A model generated the notes under the pieces. That model made no database searches, had not been told where the DNA came from, and worked only from the letters and a program-made list of their open reading frames with translations. Shown here one piece after another: positions 18,191 through 18,648 of a stretch of DNA of 18,648 nucleotides (its first letter is position 1; every line of letters starts with the position of its first letter). The DNA comes from Dimargaris cristalligena (Eukaryota; Kickxellomycota; Dimargaritomycetes; Dimargaritales; Dimargaritaceae), in the NCBI GenBank assembly GCA_027576995.1, contig JANBQC010000558.1:1-18648 (forward strand). Direction: 5' to 3'. The position numbers were made by a program, and so were the translations under genes.

Positions 18191-18648
18191 AGTAAACTGA
18201 AATTGGGCGCCCTGAGACATCTTGGAAAATTATCCAGGAACGAGGAGAAATATGGCTATAACTAGCGGTGCACCATCAAGTTCTCCCGTAGGAGTACCCG
18301 AAGCGCAAGGCTTAAGGTATAATGGGGGCCCAGAGGCAAGATTCGGGCTCCTCGGTTAACGTTCCGATATTTTTCACATTCACATATTTATTTTAAGGCC
18401 GGAACTGAGGCGCCAAGCCATTAATCAGTAAAGGGCTACTCAGAGGGAACAGTAGTCCGTGGGTTGTATGGGTGACCCGGAGCATCGCGCCAAGCTATTT
18501 ATTCTGCCCAGCCGACCTAACCGACAGGTCGCGGACCGGTTCCCCCTTTGTTTAACTTTGCTAGGGCGATGCTATTGTAGTAACACGGCCCGGGGATCCG
18601 GGAGGGTTCAGCGTGGCCCTATCGGGTTGAAGGGCACCGGACCGTGAG
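18191..18648. other. Upstream region of lipase; right edge without supported gene
   Basis: The GC content rises toward the right edge. A plus-strand frame from ATG 18468 runs to the edge, and a minus-strand frame of about 28 codons enters from the edge and stops near 18562. Neither has a recognisable motif, so a gene beginning or ending outside the window is possible but not shown. Confidence 0.35.

Noticed and set aside
1..18648. tRNA, rRNA or CRISPR elements.
   Set aside because: No paired acceptor/T-arm structures, no conserved rRNA blocks and no regularly spaced direct repeats were found by eye. A covariance-model scan would be decisive for tRNAs.
18468..18648. Open frame running off the right edge as a possible gene start.
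   Set aside because: The protein has no motif or signal peptide, and its GC content alone is not enough evidence.

Overview
The window looks like nuclear DNA of a fungus. It has GAL4-type Zn2Cys6 transcription factors, GT-AG introns, TATA boxes and poly(A) signals placed for single genes, no bacterial-style operons, and gene-length coding islands separated by long AT-rich spacers. The recovered introns are 168-278 nt, longer than is usual in compact ascomycete genomes. A secreted protein made only of hevein-type chitin-binding domains also fits an early-diverging lineage (Zoopagomycota, Mucoromycota or chytrid-like). That placement is an inference; no rRNA or other marker is present to fix it.

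Layout. Bases 1-5,400 are gene-poor. They hold a G-rich CAGGGGTA repeat with a quadruplex-forming stretch, a strong hairpin at 1216-1251, one possible 50-residue signal-anchor peptide, and a diverged inverted repeat with arms of about 300 bp (3556-5064). Bases 5,424-6,351 hold a complete secreted protein with three ChtBD1 (hevein-like) domains, the third cut short, on the plus strand; its two exons join precisely. Bases 6,352-8,260 are AT-rich with one minus-strand GC island that looks like a small gene or a decayed one. Bases 8,463-13,924 hold two intronless Zn2Cys6 regulators in tandem, same strand, which are clear paralogs. Bases 13,925-15,700 are spacer with microsatellites. Bases 15,998-18,045 hold, on the minus strand, a four-exon secreted class 3 (Rhizomucor-type) triacylglycerol lipase of 450 residues whose catalytic triad is intact once the introns are removed. 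The last ~450 bases carry no supported gene.

How it may work together. Two secreted proteins (a chitin binder and a lipase) flank two related regulators. This could be a locus for extracellular interaction or nutrition, with one or both regulators acting on the secreted genes. Nothing in the sequence proves co-regulation, and each gene has its own promoter. No complete transposon, tRNA, rRNA or CRISPR array is visible. The least explained items are the inverted repeat, the truncated third chitin-binding domain with a competing splice acceptor upstream, and the changed DNA-recognition loop in the second regulator.
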